Shown here: positions 8,026 through 16,347 of the stretch, in pieces
Layout of the letters: every line of letters starts with the position of its first letter
Position numbering within the stretch: position 1 is the first letter of the stretch
DNA from: JAIBJN01 sp963775625
Lineage (GTDB): Bacteria > Actinomycetota > Thermoleophilia > Gaiellales > Gaiellaceae
Length of the DNA stretch: 64,000 bases
Direction of reading: 5' to 3'
NCBI GenBank assembly: GCA_963775625.1
Contig: CAVZJM010000001.1
Span: 1 to 64,000, forward strand
Translations under genes and position numbers: made by a program
Notes under the pieces: generated by a model
Told to the model about the DNA's origin: nothing
Databases searched by the model: none
The model's input: only the letters and a program-made list of their open reading frames with translations

Positions 8026-9221
8026 CAGTAGGTCGCGGTGGGGGCCACGGCGGGCTCTGCCGTGCGAACCGTACGCGATGCGGGCAGGAGGAGGGTGAGG
8101 GCGATGCAGAGCGCCGGGCCGACGGCCGTGGTCAGGATGGCGGTCTGGAGGTCGATCGTGTCGGCGATGGCCCCGAGCGTCAGCGCGGCGATTCCGCCCA
8201 GCCCGATCGCGAAGCCGATCGAGAGGCCCGACGCCATGCCGATCCGCCCGGGCATGTATTCCTGGCTCATCACCAGGGTAACGCCGAACGTCCCGATCAC
8301 CGCCGCGCCGGAGAGCGTGAGCGCGACGGCGCCGACGGCGCCGCCGGCGAGGGCGTAGACGAGGATGAGCGGCGTCGAGACGACGAAGGACCCGAGCAGG
8401 ACCCGGCGGCGGCCGAAGCGGTCGGCCAGCCTGCCGCCGATGAGGGTGCCGACCGCGCCGGCGAAGAGGAAGAGGGCGAGGAGAAGGGTTCCGTAGCCCG
8501 CGCCGTGGCCGCGTGAGATCTCGTAGAGCGGGATGAACGCGAACAGGCCCATGTGGGCCAGGCTGCGCAGGCCGACGATGGCGAGGAGCATGGAGAGGCC
8601 CCACCAGTCGTTCCCCGCCGCCGCCCGCCGCGCCAGCGCCTCCTGCCCGGGCGCGAAAGCGGCGAGATGGGGCAGCGCGACCAGGAGCAGGCCGGCGACC
8701 AGGAGCCCCGGGAGGGCGAGCAGCACCCCGCCGTCGAGGCCGAGCCCCAGGGTGATGACGAGGAACGAGGCCAGGAGCGGCCCGAGCGCAAAGCCGATGT
8801 TCCCGCCCACCGAGAAGAGCGACATCCCGGTCGCGCGGCGGCTTCCGCTGACGTAGCTGGCGAACTTCGACCCCTCGGGGTGGTAGGCGGCGACCCCCAC
8901 GCCCGAGACGAGCACGCCGAGCACGACGAGCGCGTAGCTCGGAGCGACCGACGCGAAGGCCATCCCGATCCCGGCGACCGCGACTCCGGCCGGGAGGAGC
9001 CACAGCGCCCTCCTCGCATCCGACCAGAGACCGAACGCCGGCTGGATGAGGGACGAGCTGATCGTCGCCGCGAGGACGAGGGCTCCGACCATCGTGTACG
9101 AGAGATCGAAGCGGACGGTCAGGAACGGCAGGAGCGCCGGCAGCGCTCCCTGGGCGAGATCCGTGGCGAGATGGCCTGACGAGAGCGCCGTCATGCCCCT
9201 GGAATCGACGCCTGCCTGCAC
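8025..9221 (-). CDS. MFS exporter, fosmidomycin-resistance (Fsr)-like
   Basis: The 398-residue protein has about 12 hydrophobic helices. The first helix region GHLATDLAQGALPALLPFL and the motif YHPEGSKFASYVSGSRRATG near residue 115 are characteristic of the Fsr branch of the major facilitator superfamily, which exports drugs or small hydrophobic compounds. GGRLADRFGRRRVLLG near 245 is the family's cytoplasmic loop signature. I place the start at GTG 9221 because TAACGT (9229-9234) lies 7 bases upstream, matching the leaderless geometry of many genes here. An ATG at 9194 is the alternative. It is coupled to the SCP2 gene. Confidence 0.87.
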   Translation of the reverse strand: MQAGVDSRGMTALSSGHLATDLAQGALPALLPFLTVRFDLSYTMVGALVLAATISSSLIQPAFGLWSDARRALWLLPAGVAVAGIGMAFASVAPSYALVVLGVLVSGVGVAAYHPEGSKFASYVSGSRRATGMSLFSVGGNIGFALGPLLASFLVITLGLGLDGGVLLALPGLLVAGLLLVALPHLAAFAPGQEALARRAAAGNDWWGLSMLLAIVGLRSLAHMGLFAFIPLYEISRGHGAGYGTLLLALFLFAGAVGTLIGGRLADRFGRRRVLLGSFVVSTPLILVYALAGGAVGAVALTLSGAAVIGTFGVTLVMSQEYMPGRIGMASGLSIGFAIGLGGIAALTLGAIADTIDLQTAILTTAVGPALCIALTLLLPASRTVRTAEPAVAPTATY

Positions 9222-9245
9222 GTGGAGAACGTTACCCCCCACGGA

Positions 9246-9270
9246 GAAGCCCTCCGAAGAGGAGGGCTTC
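9246..9270. other. Perfect 10 bp hairpin between divergent genes
   Basis: GAAGCCCTCC (9246-9255) and GGAGGGCTTC (9261-9270) form a perfect stem around a 5-base GAAGA loop. It lies between the divergent MFS (start 9221) and leucyl aminopeptidase (start 9429) genes, so it is not at a gene end. It could be an operator, or a 5' leader hairpin of the aminopeptidase mRNA. No T-run follows. Confidence 0.5.
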
Positions 9271-9428
9271 GAGGGGAGAGTATTCGCCCGCGGAGGGGAG
9301 GTGCGGGCTGGGGGGAGAGGGTGAAGCTGCGCTCTCGCGCCCTCTCTGTATCGGGAGCTCGAGGCCCGGGGCTCATCCCTCGAACGAGGCACGCCGCCGC
9401 GTCGCTCCGATACCATCCCGCCTCGCTC

Positions 9429-10922
9429 ATGCAGATCGACGTCGTCGAGGCGCCGCCGGGAGGGGTCGAGGCCGACGTCCTCGCCTTCGCCGTTCGCGAT
9501 CCCGTGGAGCTCTCAGGCGCCGCGGAGGGCCTCGACCGGCTGGTCGAGGGCCGGCTGACCCGTCTGCTCGAGGCGGGCGAGCTCAGAGGAGACGAGGGCC
9601 ACGTCGCCCTCCTGCACGCCGACGGCCGCCTGGCCGCCGCCCGCGTGGGCGCGGTCGGCCTCGGCAGCCGCGCCCTCGACGCCGACCGGCTGCGCACCGC
9701 CGCGGCCAAGGTCGCAGCGCGCACACTCGACGTCCGCGGGGCGTCGGTCGCCTGGGTGGTCGAGGAGGACGGCCTCACCGCCGAGGAGCAGGGCAGGGCG
9801 ATCGTCGACGGGACGCTGCTCGGCCCGTACGAGAACGGCCGTTGGAAGACGAAGGACGAACAGCGCGGAGGCATCGAGCGGCTGATCCTCTGCGGTCCCG
9901 CCGCCGGGGCAGCCGGCGAGGCCGCCCGACACGCAAACGTCGCGGCGACCTGGGCGAACCGTTGCCGCGACGTGGTCAACGCACCCGCCAACGAGCTGAC
10001 GCCGACGGGGCTCGCCGCCTGGGCCGAGGAGATCGCAGGCGGTAGCGAGCACCTGCGCTTCGAGGCCCTGGGGCCGGAGGAGATCCGGGCGGCGGGGATG
10101 GGCGCCTTCGCCGCCGTCAGCCAGGGGAGCCACAATCCGCCCCGGCTGGTCACGCTGGCCTACGAGCCGCCGGAGCCGGCGCAGCGCGAGCTCCGCGTCG
10201 GGCTGGTGGGCAAGGCGATCACCTTCGACGCCGGCGGGCTCTCGCTGAAGCCCGCCTACCGCCTGGACGAGATGAAGTCGGACATGGGCGGCGGCGGCGC
10301 CGTCCTCGCGGCGACGGGCGCGATCGCCGAGCTCGGCCTGCCGGTGCGGACCCTCACCGTCGTCCCTTCCTGCGAGAACCTGCCGAGCGGTCACGCGTTC
10401 CGGCCGGGCGACATCGTCACGGCGCTCTCGGGGAAGACGATCGAGATCTCCAACACCGACGCGGAGGGGCGCCTCATCCTCGCGGACGCGCTCTGGTATG
10501 CCCGCGAGTCCGGCGCGACGCACGTCCTCGACCTGGCCACGCTCACGGGCGGGATCGTCGTCGCCATGGGCGACCTCTACGCCGGGCTCTTCGGGAACGA
10601 CGACGAGTGGTGCGCCGAGATCGAGGCGGCCGCCGAGGCGAGCGGCGACCACGCCTGGCGCCTGCCGCTCCACGAGCGCTACCACCGCTACAACGACTCC
10701 CCCTTCGCCGACCTGAAGAACTCCTCCGACTACCGGCAGGCCTCGCCGATCCTGGCCGCCGCCTTCCTGGAGACGTTCGCGGGCGAGGGGCCCTGGGCCC
10801 ATCTCGACATCGCCGGCACCGCGTACCTCGAACGGGGCCGCGGGGACTACTACAGCCGGCTGGGCGCGACGGGCTACGGAGTCCGCCTGCTCGTGGAGCT
10901 CGCCCGTCGCCTGTCCGCATAG
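9429..10922 (+). CDS. pepA: Leucyl aminopeptidase, M17 family
   Basis: This cytosolic dizinc aminopeptidase removes N-terminal residues from peptides. The 497-residue protein has a variable N-terminal domain (1-160) and an M17 catalytic domain. The latter includes VGKAITFDAGGLSLKP, with a metal-binding Lys near 262, DMGGGGAVLA, and the signature NTDAEGRLILADAL near 341, which supplies metal-binding Asp and Glu. The C-terminal block ADLKNSSDYRQASPI is also typical. ATG at 9429 begins a normal M17 N-terminus. A TACCAT box (9411-9416) lies 12 bases upstream. It is followed after two bases by the acyl-CoA dehydrogenase gene. Confidence 0.94.
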   Translation: MQIDVVEAPPGGVEADVLAFAVRDPVELSGAAEGLDRLVEGRLTRLLEAGELRGDEGHVALLHADGRLAAARVGAVGLGSRALDADRLRTAAAKVAARTLDVRGASVAWVVEEDGLTAEEQGRAIVDGTLLGPYENGRWKTKDEQRGGIERLILCGPAAGAAGEAARHANVAATWANRCRDVVNAPANELTPTGLAAWAEEIAGGSEHLRFEALGPEEIRAAGMGAFAAVSQGSHNPPRLVTLAYEPPEPAQRELRVGLVGKAITFDAGGLSLKPAYRLDEMKSDMGGGGAVLAATGAIAELGLPVRTLTVVPSCENLPSGHAFRPGDIVTALSGKTIEISNTDAEGRLILADALWYARESGATHVLDLATLTGGIVVAMGDLYAGLFGNDDEWCAEIEAAAEASGDHAWRLPLHERYHRYNDSPFADLKNSSDYRQASPILAAAFLETFAGEGPWAHLDIAGTAYLERGRGDYYSRLGATGYGVRLLVELARRLSA

Positions 10923-10924
10923 CT

Positions 10925-12059
10925 GTGGATCTCGACCTCACGGCAGAACACGAGCTTCTACGCGAGACCGTGCGCGCGTTCGCAGTGGAGCGGGTGGCGC
11001 CGGTGGCCGAGGAGCTCGACCGCGAGCACCGCTTCCCCTACGAGCTCGTCGCCGAGCTGGCCGAGCTGGGGCTCATGGGCGTCCCCATCCCGGAGGACTA
11101 CGGCGGCGCAGGCGGCGACACGCTCGCCTACGCGATCGTGATCGAGGAGCTGACGCGCGTCGACTCCTCCGTTGCGATCACGGTCGCCGCGCACACCTCG
11201 CTCGGGACGATGCCGTTCCTCCTCTTCGGCTCCGAGGAACAGAGAGCGGGAGTGGCTTCCGGACCTGGCCTCGGGCCGGCGCCTGGCGGCGTTCGGCCTC
11301 ACCGAGCCCGGCGCCGGCTCGGACGCGGGCGCCACGAGGACGACCGCAGAGCTTCGCGACGGCGAGTGGGTCGTGAACGGCTCCAAGATCTTCATCACCA
11401 ACGCCGGCACCGACCTGAGCGCCTGCGTGACGATCACGGCGCGGACGGGCCCCGACGAGATCTCGAACATCGTCGTTCCCAACGACACGCCGGGGTACAC
11501 GATCTCGGCGCCGATGCGGAAGCTGGGCTGGCGGGCCTCCGACACGCGCGAGCTCTCCTTCGAGGACTGCCGGGTGCCCGAGGGGAACCTGCTCGGCCCG
11601 CGCGGCGCCGGCTTCAAGCAGTTCCTCGAGATCCTCGACGGAGGGCGCATCTCGGTGGCCGCGATGGGGCTCGGGCTCGCGCAGGGCGCCTACGACCTGG
11701 CGCGTGCGTATGCGGTCCAGCGCGAGCAGTTCGGGAAGCCGATCGCGTCGTTTCAGGCCGTGCAGTTCGCGCTGGCCGACATGGCCGTCGAGCTCGAGGC
11801 CGGGCGCGGGCTCGTCTACAAGGCGGCCTGGCTCAAGGACCGGGACCGCGAGTTCGCCAAGGAGGCGGCGATCGCGAAGCTCTACACGGGCGAGCTCTCC
11901 AAGCGCGTGGTGGACAAGGCCCTCCAGCTCCACGGCGGCTACGGCTTCATGGACGAGTACGCGATCTCCCGCCTCTACCGCGACCAGAAGGTGCTGGAGA
12001 TCGGGGAGGGCACGAACGAGGTGCAGCGGATGGTGATCGCGCGGCACCTCGGGCTCTGA
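10925..12059 (+). pseudogene. Acyl-CoA dehydrogenase, broken by a single-base frameshift
   Basis: Two frames join into one normal acyl-CoA dehydrogenase of about 378 residues. The N-terminal half (GTG at 10925) has PIPEDYGGAGGDTLAYAIVI and ends in FGSEEQ. The other frame continues EWLPDLASGRRLAAFGLTEP and runs to QLHGGYGFMDEYAISRLYRD and IGEGTNEVQRMVIARHL. One surplus base in the AGAGAGCGGG stretch at 11241-11250 accounts for the break. The family oxidises acyl-CoA thioesters with FAD and passes electrons to ETF. Everything else is conserved, so sequencing error is as likely as a true mutation. Confidence 0.85.
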
Positions 12060-13126
12060 ACAGAAAAGAGCTCAACCGGGCGCTGCTGGAGCGGCAGCTC
12101 CTCCTGCGCCGGGAGCAGGTGTCCGCGACCGAGGTCATCGAGCGGCTCGTCGGCCTCCAGGCGCAGGAGCCGCGCGACCCGTACGTCGCGCTCTGGACCC
12201 GGATCGACGGGTTCCGGCCGGAGGAGCTGGAGGCGCTGATCGAGGGGCGCGAGGCCGTGCGGACGACGCTCATGCGCGGCACGATCCACCTCTTCACGGC
12301 ACGGGACGCCGTTGCGCTCAGGCCGGCGCTCGGCTCAGTGCCCGAGCGCGTCTTCCAGAGCGGAAGCTCGATGAGGCGGCGGCTCGGGGAGGCCGACGTC
12401 GGCGAGATCGTGGCGGCCGGGCGGACGCTGCTCGAGGAACGACCGCGCACGCGCGCCGAGTTCCGCGACCTCCTGGCCGAGCGCTGGCCGAACCGCGACG
12501 CGGAGGCGATGGCCTACGCGGTCGCCTACGTCCTTCCCCTTGCACAGATCCCCCCGCGCGGCCTCTGGAGCCGCAGCGGCCGAGCGACCTGGGCGAACCT
12601 CGAGTCGTGGCTCGGCCGCCCGCTCGGCTCGGACGCCTCGCCGGACGGGGCGGTGCTCCGCTACCTCGCGGCCTTCGGACCGGCGAGCACGAGGGACGTG
12701 GCGGCCTGGTCGGGCCTGACCGGCGTCCGCGAGATCGTGGAACGCCTGCGCCCGGGACTGCGAACGTTCCGGGACGAGAACGGCGTCGAGCTCTTCGACC
12801 TGCCGGACGCGCCCTTGCCCGATCCGGACACACCGGCGCCGGTGCGCTTCCTCCCCGAGTACGACAACGTCTTCCTCGGCCACGCCGATCGCTCGCGGAT
12901 CGGCGACCCTGCCGACCGGCCCCGGCTCGGCTTCGGCGACGGGCGCTTCTTCAAGCTGGTGCTGATCGGCGGCTTCATCCGCGCGGTGTGGCGGTTCGAG
13001 GAGGACGTCGTGGTCGTGAAGCCGGCACGGCGTCTGTCCAAGCGCGACGCTGCCTCGGTGGAAGCCGAGGGCCGCCGGCTGGCCACCTTCCTCGGCGGCG
13101 GCGAGGTGCGCATACTCCAGGCGTGA
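12056..13126 (+). CDS. Winged-helix DNA-binding protein, AlkZ/YcaQ-like (HTH_42)
   Basis: The roughly 356-residue protein opens LNRKELNRALLERQLLLRRE, then VIERLVGLQAQEPRDPYVAL and LMRGTIHLFTARDA. This order is typical of the HTH_42 superfamily, which includes the DNA glycosylases AlkZ and YcaQ. Later blocks are VLRYLAAFGPASTRDVAAWS and FLPEYDNVFLGHADRSRI. No ATG, GTG or TTG fits the normal N-terminus; the best start is CTG at 12056, overlapping the TGA of the gene before. Glycosylase activity is plausible but unproven, since many family members are uncharacterised. It overlaps the next gene by 4 bases. Confidence 0.8.
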   Translation: MNRKELNRALLERQLLLRREQVSATEVIERLVGLQAQEPRDPYVALWTRIDGFRPEELEALIEGREAVRTTLMRGTIHLFTARDAVALRPALGSVPERVFQSGSSMRRRLGEADVGEIVAAGRTLLEERPRTRAEFRDLLAERWPNRDAEAMAYAVAYVLPLAQIPPRGLWSRSGRATWANLESWLGRPLGSDASPDGAVLRYLAAFGPASTRDVAAWSGLTGVREIVERLRPGLRTFRDENGVELFDLPDAPLPDPDTPAPVRFLPEYDNVFLGHADRSRIGDPADRPRLGFGDGRFFKLVLIGGFIRAVWRFEEDVVVVKPARRLSKRDAASVEAEGRRLATFLGGGEVRILQA

Positions 13127-13806
13127 CCGGCCAGCTCTACACCGGTGCCTCCGGCTTCTCCTACCCGTCCTGGAAGGGCGGCTTCTACCCTGCCGACGCG
13201 CGCCCGGAGGACTTCCTGGGCCTCTACGCGGAGCGGGTGAACGCGGTCGAGCTCAACAACACGTTCTACCGCGTCCCGCCCGAGGATCAGTTCGACCGCT
13301 GGGCGGCGCAGGTGCGGGACGGCTTCCGCTTCGCGGTGACGACGAGCCGGCGGCTGACCTCGTTCGGGCGGGTCGAGGGCGTGGACGAGTTCTGCCGCAT
13401 GGCGCGCCGCCTCGGCGACCGGCTGGGGCCGTTGCGCTTCAAGGTGCCGCAGGCGCGCGACGACGGATTCCTCCGGCTCCTGCTGGACGCGCTCGACCCC
13501 GAGATCGAGGTCGCGCTCGACTTCCGCCACGACTCCTGGGACGACCCCGAGGTGACGGCGCGCCTCGACGAGCGCGGCGTGGCGCGGGCGGGCGCCTGGG
13601 AAGGCGCCGCCGCCTTCCGCTACCTGCGCCTGCGCGAGCCGCCCTACGACGAGGACGCGCTGGCGCTGCTCGCTGACAGGATCCGCCCCGTGGTCATGGC
13701 CGGGGTGGACGTGTACGCCTTCTTCAGGCACGAGGACGAGCCGACGGCCCCGCTCTACGCCGAGCGGCTTCGGGAGCTGGTCGGAGACCCGGTCGAGCTC
13801 CCCTAG
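13123..13806 (+). CDS. DUF72 (YecE-like) protein
   Basis: The 227-residue protein has the DUF72 TIM-barrel markers: YTGASGFSYPSWKGGFYP at the N-terminus, then AERVNAVELNNTFYRVPPE, KVPQARDDGF, a central VALDFRHDSWDD, and the C-terminal VDVYAFFRHEDEPTAPLYAE. Function of the family is not established, although it is nearly universal in bacteria. GTG at 13123 overlaps the TGA of the AlkZ-like gene, a coupled arrangement. DUF72 proteins average 240-280 residues, and this one is compact but complete at both ends. Confidence 0.9.
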   Translation: MTGQLYTGASGFSYPSWKGGFYPADARPEDFLGLYAERVNAVELNNTFYRVPPEDQFDRWAAQVRDGFRFAVTTSRRLTSFGRVEGVDEFCRMARRLGDRLGPLRFKVPQARDDGFLRLLLDALDPEIEVALDFRHDSWDDPEVTARLDERGVARAGAWEGAAAFRYLRLREPPYDEDALALLADRIRPVVMAGVDVYAFFRHEDEPTAPLYAERLRELVGDPVELP

Positions 13807-13844
13807 CGACGGAAGACGCAAGCGGCCTGTCCCGTCCTGAGGGC

Positions 13845-14039
13845 ATGTCGTACCACCCGATCACCCAGCTTGCCCTGGCGCGCGTCCACCAGGACGAGCT
13901 CCTCCAACACGTCGAGAGGCGCCGGCTGGCGTCATTGGTCGATCGCGACGCGCCCGGGTTACGCGCTCGCGTCGCAGCGCTCCTGCGCCCTACGCGATCG
14001 CGCCGCGACGCGCCGCGGGTAGCCCCGGCCGCCGAGTAG
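13845..14039 (+). CDS. Small hypothetical protein, 64 residues
   Basis: ATG at 13845 opens a frame reading MSYHPITQLALARVHQDELL, followed by a basic stretch with RRRLASLVDRD. Short actinobacterial proteins that open with a similar M-S-x-H-P motif and a long amphipathic helix are common in my recollection, with no known role. There is no signal peptide or membrane helix. The ribosome-binding site is weak (GAGGG). The C-terminal 30 residues are Arg- and Ala-rich and could be spurious. It ends one base before the convergent threonine dehydratase stop. Confidence 0.5.
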   Translation: MSYHPITQLALARVHQDELLQHVERRRLASLVDRDAPGLRARVAALLRPTRSRRDAPRVAPAAE

Positions 14040-15227
14040 CTACCGCAGCCGCTCGACCGCGTAGCCCTGCTCTTCGAGCCGGGCGAGGAGCTCCTCGCAG
14101 TGTGCCTCGTCACGCATGACGAGCGTCAGCTCGATCTCGGTGCCGGTCACCGGCAGGTCCATGCCCTCGCGGTGGTGGTCGACCTCGAGCACGTTCGCCC
14201 GCTCGTCGGCCACGAGCGCGAGGAGGCCGGCGAGGTTGCCGGGACGGTCGTCGACCCGCGTGCGGACGACGAGGTAGCGCCCCGCGCGTGTGAGGCCGTG
14301 GCGGAGCACCTCGATGAGCATGCTCGCGTCGATGTTCCCGCCCGAGAGGAGCGCGCAGGCGGCACCCGAGCCCTCCACCCTGCCGGCGAGGAGGGCCGCG
14401 ACCGAGGCGGCGCCGGCGCCCTCGACCGTGAGCTTGCAGCGCTCGCTGACGAGCAGGATCGCGCCCGCGATCTCGGCGTCGGTGACGGTGACGACGTCCT
14501 CGAGGCGGTCGGCCAGGATGCTCCGAGTCAGCTCGCCGGGCTGCTTGACGGCGATGCCGTCCGCGATCGTGTTCCCCGCCGGCGCCTGCCCGGCGAAGGG
14601 TGCGCAGGCGGCGGCCTGGACGCCGACCAGCCGCAGCTCCGGCCGCAGCTCCTTGAGCGCGAGCGTCACGCCCGCGGCGAGCCCTCCCCCGCCGATCGGG
14701 ATGACGACGGTCTCCAGATCGCCGCCGAGCTGCTCGGCCAACTCGAGGCCCAGCGTTCCCTGGCCGGCGAGGACCAGCGGGTCTTCGAAGGCGTGCACGA
14801 ACGCCTCCCCCGCCTCGACCCGCTCCCGCGCCGAGGCGACCGCCTCGTCGAAGCCGTGGCCCGCGAGGACGACCTCGGCGCCGTAGCTCTTCGTCGCCTC
14901 GATCTTCGCGGTCGGCGCATCCTCGGGCATGAAGACGGTCGCGTGGACGCCGGCCTCGCGGGCGGCCCAGGCGACCGCCTGCCCGTGGTTGCCGGCGCTC
15001 GCGGTCACAACCCCTGCGGCCCGCTCCGCGTCGGTCAGGAGCAGGATCCTGTTGTAGGCGCCGCGGATCTTGAAGGATCCCGTGCGCTGGAGGTTCTCGG
15101 CCTTGAGCCAGACCGGGCGGCCCGAGAGGCGGCCGAGCGTCTCCGACGAGATGACGGGCGTCTCGCGCGCGACCCCGGCAAGACGCGCCCGCGCCTCCTG
15201 AATCTCAACGAGAGTCGGGCCCGTCAT
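14040..15227 (-). CDS. ilvA: Threonine dehydratase with C-terminal ACT domain
   Basis: The PLP enzyme deaminates threonine to 2-oxobutanoate, the first step to isoleucine. The 395-residue protein has the PLP lysine in NLQRTGSFKIRGAYNRIL near 52, ASAGNHGQAVAWAAREAG near 80, the phosphate-binding glycine loop VVIPIGGGGLAAGV near 180, and a C-terminal ACT-like domain (about 320-395, RTRVDDRPGNLAGLLALV). Its length and single ACT domain match the short IlvA/TdcB class, so feedback control by isoleucine is uncertain. ATG at 15227 lies inside the last codons of meaB (23 bp overlap). Confidence 0.92.
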   Translation of the reverse strand: MTGPTLVEIQEARARLAGVARETPVISSETLGRLSGRPVWLKAENLQRTGSFKIRGAYNRILLLTDAERAAGVVTASAGNHGQAVAWAAREAGVHATVFMPEDAPTAKIEATKSYGAEVVLAGHGFDEAVASARERVEAGEAFVHAFEDPLVLAGQGTLGLELAEQLGGDLETVVIPIGGGGLAAGVTLALKELRPELRLVGVQAAACAPFAGQAPAGNTIADGIAVKQPGELTRSILADRLEDVVTVTDAEIAGAILLVSERCKLTVEGAGAASVAALLAGRVEGSGAACALLSGGNIDASMLIEVLRHGLTRAGRYLVVRTRVDDRPGNLAGLLALVADERANVLEVDHHREGMDLPVTGTEIELTLVMRDEAHCEELLARLEEQGYAVERLR

Positions 15228-16191
15228 CCTGCACCTTGAACACCCGCTGCATGATCTCACGGACGGCCGTGAGCGGATCGAGCTCGCGACGCTGCACCTC
15301 GCCGAGGAGGCGGCGCAGCTCCTCGTCGCCGGCCACCGCCTCTTCGAGGTGCGACTTGGCGCGGGCGCTCGCCACGGCGAAGACCTCGCCCGCGAGGTTC
15401 GCGGCTCGCCGTTCGGCGAGCGTTCCGCTCTCCTCGAGGAAGCGGCGATGGGCGCCTACCTGCTCCCAGAGCTCCGGAATCCCCTCGCCCCGCACGGCCT
15501 CGGTGAGGACGATCGGCGGCTTCCACTCCCGCTCCGTGTCCAGTGCGAGGATGGAGCGCACCTCGTTCACCATCGTCTTGGCCGCCGGGTGGTCGCTCTT
15601 GTTGACCGCGATCACGTCGGGAATCTCCATGATCCCCGCCTTGAGCGCCTGGATGGAGTCGCCGGAGCCCGGCATGAGGACGAGCAGGACGGTGTCGGCG
15701 ATCCCGATCACCTCGACCTCGCTCTGCCCGGCGCCCACCGTCTCGAGGAAGAGGAGCTCCTTGCCTGCGGCGTCGAGGACGAGCGCCGCCTGCAGGGTCG
15801 TCTCCGCGAGCCCGCCGAGGTGCCCCCGCGTGCCCATCGAGCGGATGTAGACCTCCGGGTCGAGGAAGTGGTCGGCGAGGCGGATGCGGTCGCCGAGCAG
15901 CGCGCCCTTCGTGAAGGGGCTCGACGGGTCGACGGAGATGACCCCGACGCTCGTCCCCTCCTCGCGCACGAGGCGGACGAGAGCGCTGATCAGGCTCGAT
16001 TTCCCCACGCCGGGCGGGCCGGTGACGCCGAGCGCGTACGCGTTCCCGGTCTCCGGGTAGAGCTTCCGGATCAGGTCGTAGGCGAGCGGGTCGCCGTTCT
16101 CGACGAGGGTGATCGCCCGCGCGAGCGCCCGCCGGTCGCCGCCGCGGACGCCCTCCACGAGCTCGGCGAGCGTCCAGGTCCTAGGACTCAT
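15205..16191 (-). CDS. meaB: Methylmalonyl-CoA mutase-associated GTPase MeaB
   Basis: MeaB is a G3E-family GTPase that protects and reloads adenosylcobalamin-dependent mutases. The 328-residue sequence has the Walker A loop GVTGPPGVGKSSLISAL near 57, VGVISVDPSSPFTKGALLGD as the metal/base-II region, the switch block LLFLETVGAGQSEVEV, and NKSD as the guanine-specificity motif. No mutase subunit is in the window. ATG at 16191 lies within the terminal repeat of repeat element B, so its first codons (ATG-AGT-CCT) are part of that inverted repeat. Expression probably reads through from hisC; I see no promoter of its own. It overlaps ilvA by 23 bp. Confidence 0.93.
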   Translation of the reverse strand: MSPRTWTLAELVEGVRGGDRRALARAITLVENGDPLAYDLIRKLYPETGNAYALGVTGPPGVGKSSLISALVRLVREEGTSVGVISVDPSSPFTKGALLGDRIRLADHFLDPEVYIRSMGTRGHLGGLAETTLQAALVLDAAGKELLFLETVGAGQSEVEVIGIADTVLLVLMPGSGDSIQALKAGIMEIPDVIAVNKSDHPAAKTMVNEVRSILALDTEREWKPPIVLTEAVRGEGIPELWEQVGAHRRFLEESGTLAERRAANLAGEVFAVASARAKSHLEEAVAGDEELRRLLGEVQRRELDPLTAVREIMQRVFKVQDDGPDSR

Positions 16192-16347
16192 TTCGGAGTG
16201 ATGCGCCGCCGTCGGGGTGTCCTGGGCGAGTGCGAGGCAAGGACGCAGGGAGCGCTCGTATTCGAGAATACGGGCGCGACTGAGGACGCCGAATCGCGCC
16301 GTCCAGGGCGGCCCGGCGGCACCCGACTTCATTTCGAAAGGAGTCCT
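16183..16347 (+). repeat. Structured repeat element, copy B (165 bp, terminal inverted repeats)
   Basis: This copy fills the hisC-meaB gap exactly, from the first codons of meaB to the hisC stop codon. Its ends are inverted repeats beginning AGGACTC on one side and ending GAGTCCT on the other, with further pairing inside. Core segments such as GAGTGCGAGGCAAGGACGCA and GAGGACGCCG match copy A. The central 12 bp hairpin (16253-16278, loop GA) has different bases from copy A but stays paired. RNA sense would be the plus strand, antisense to the hisC-meaB transcript. Confidence 0.75.

Noticed and set aside
10607..13126. A single open frame of 839 codons covering pepA, the dehydrogenase and the AlkZ-like gene
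   Set aside because: Only parts of it are coding in this frame. The first part is a shadow of pepA, the middle is the dehydrogenase before its frameshift and then shadow, and the end is the AlkZ-like protein. Not a fusion protein.
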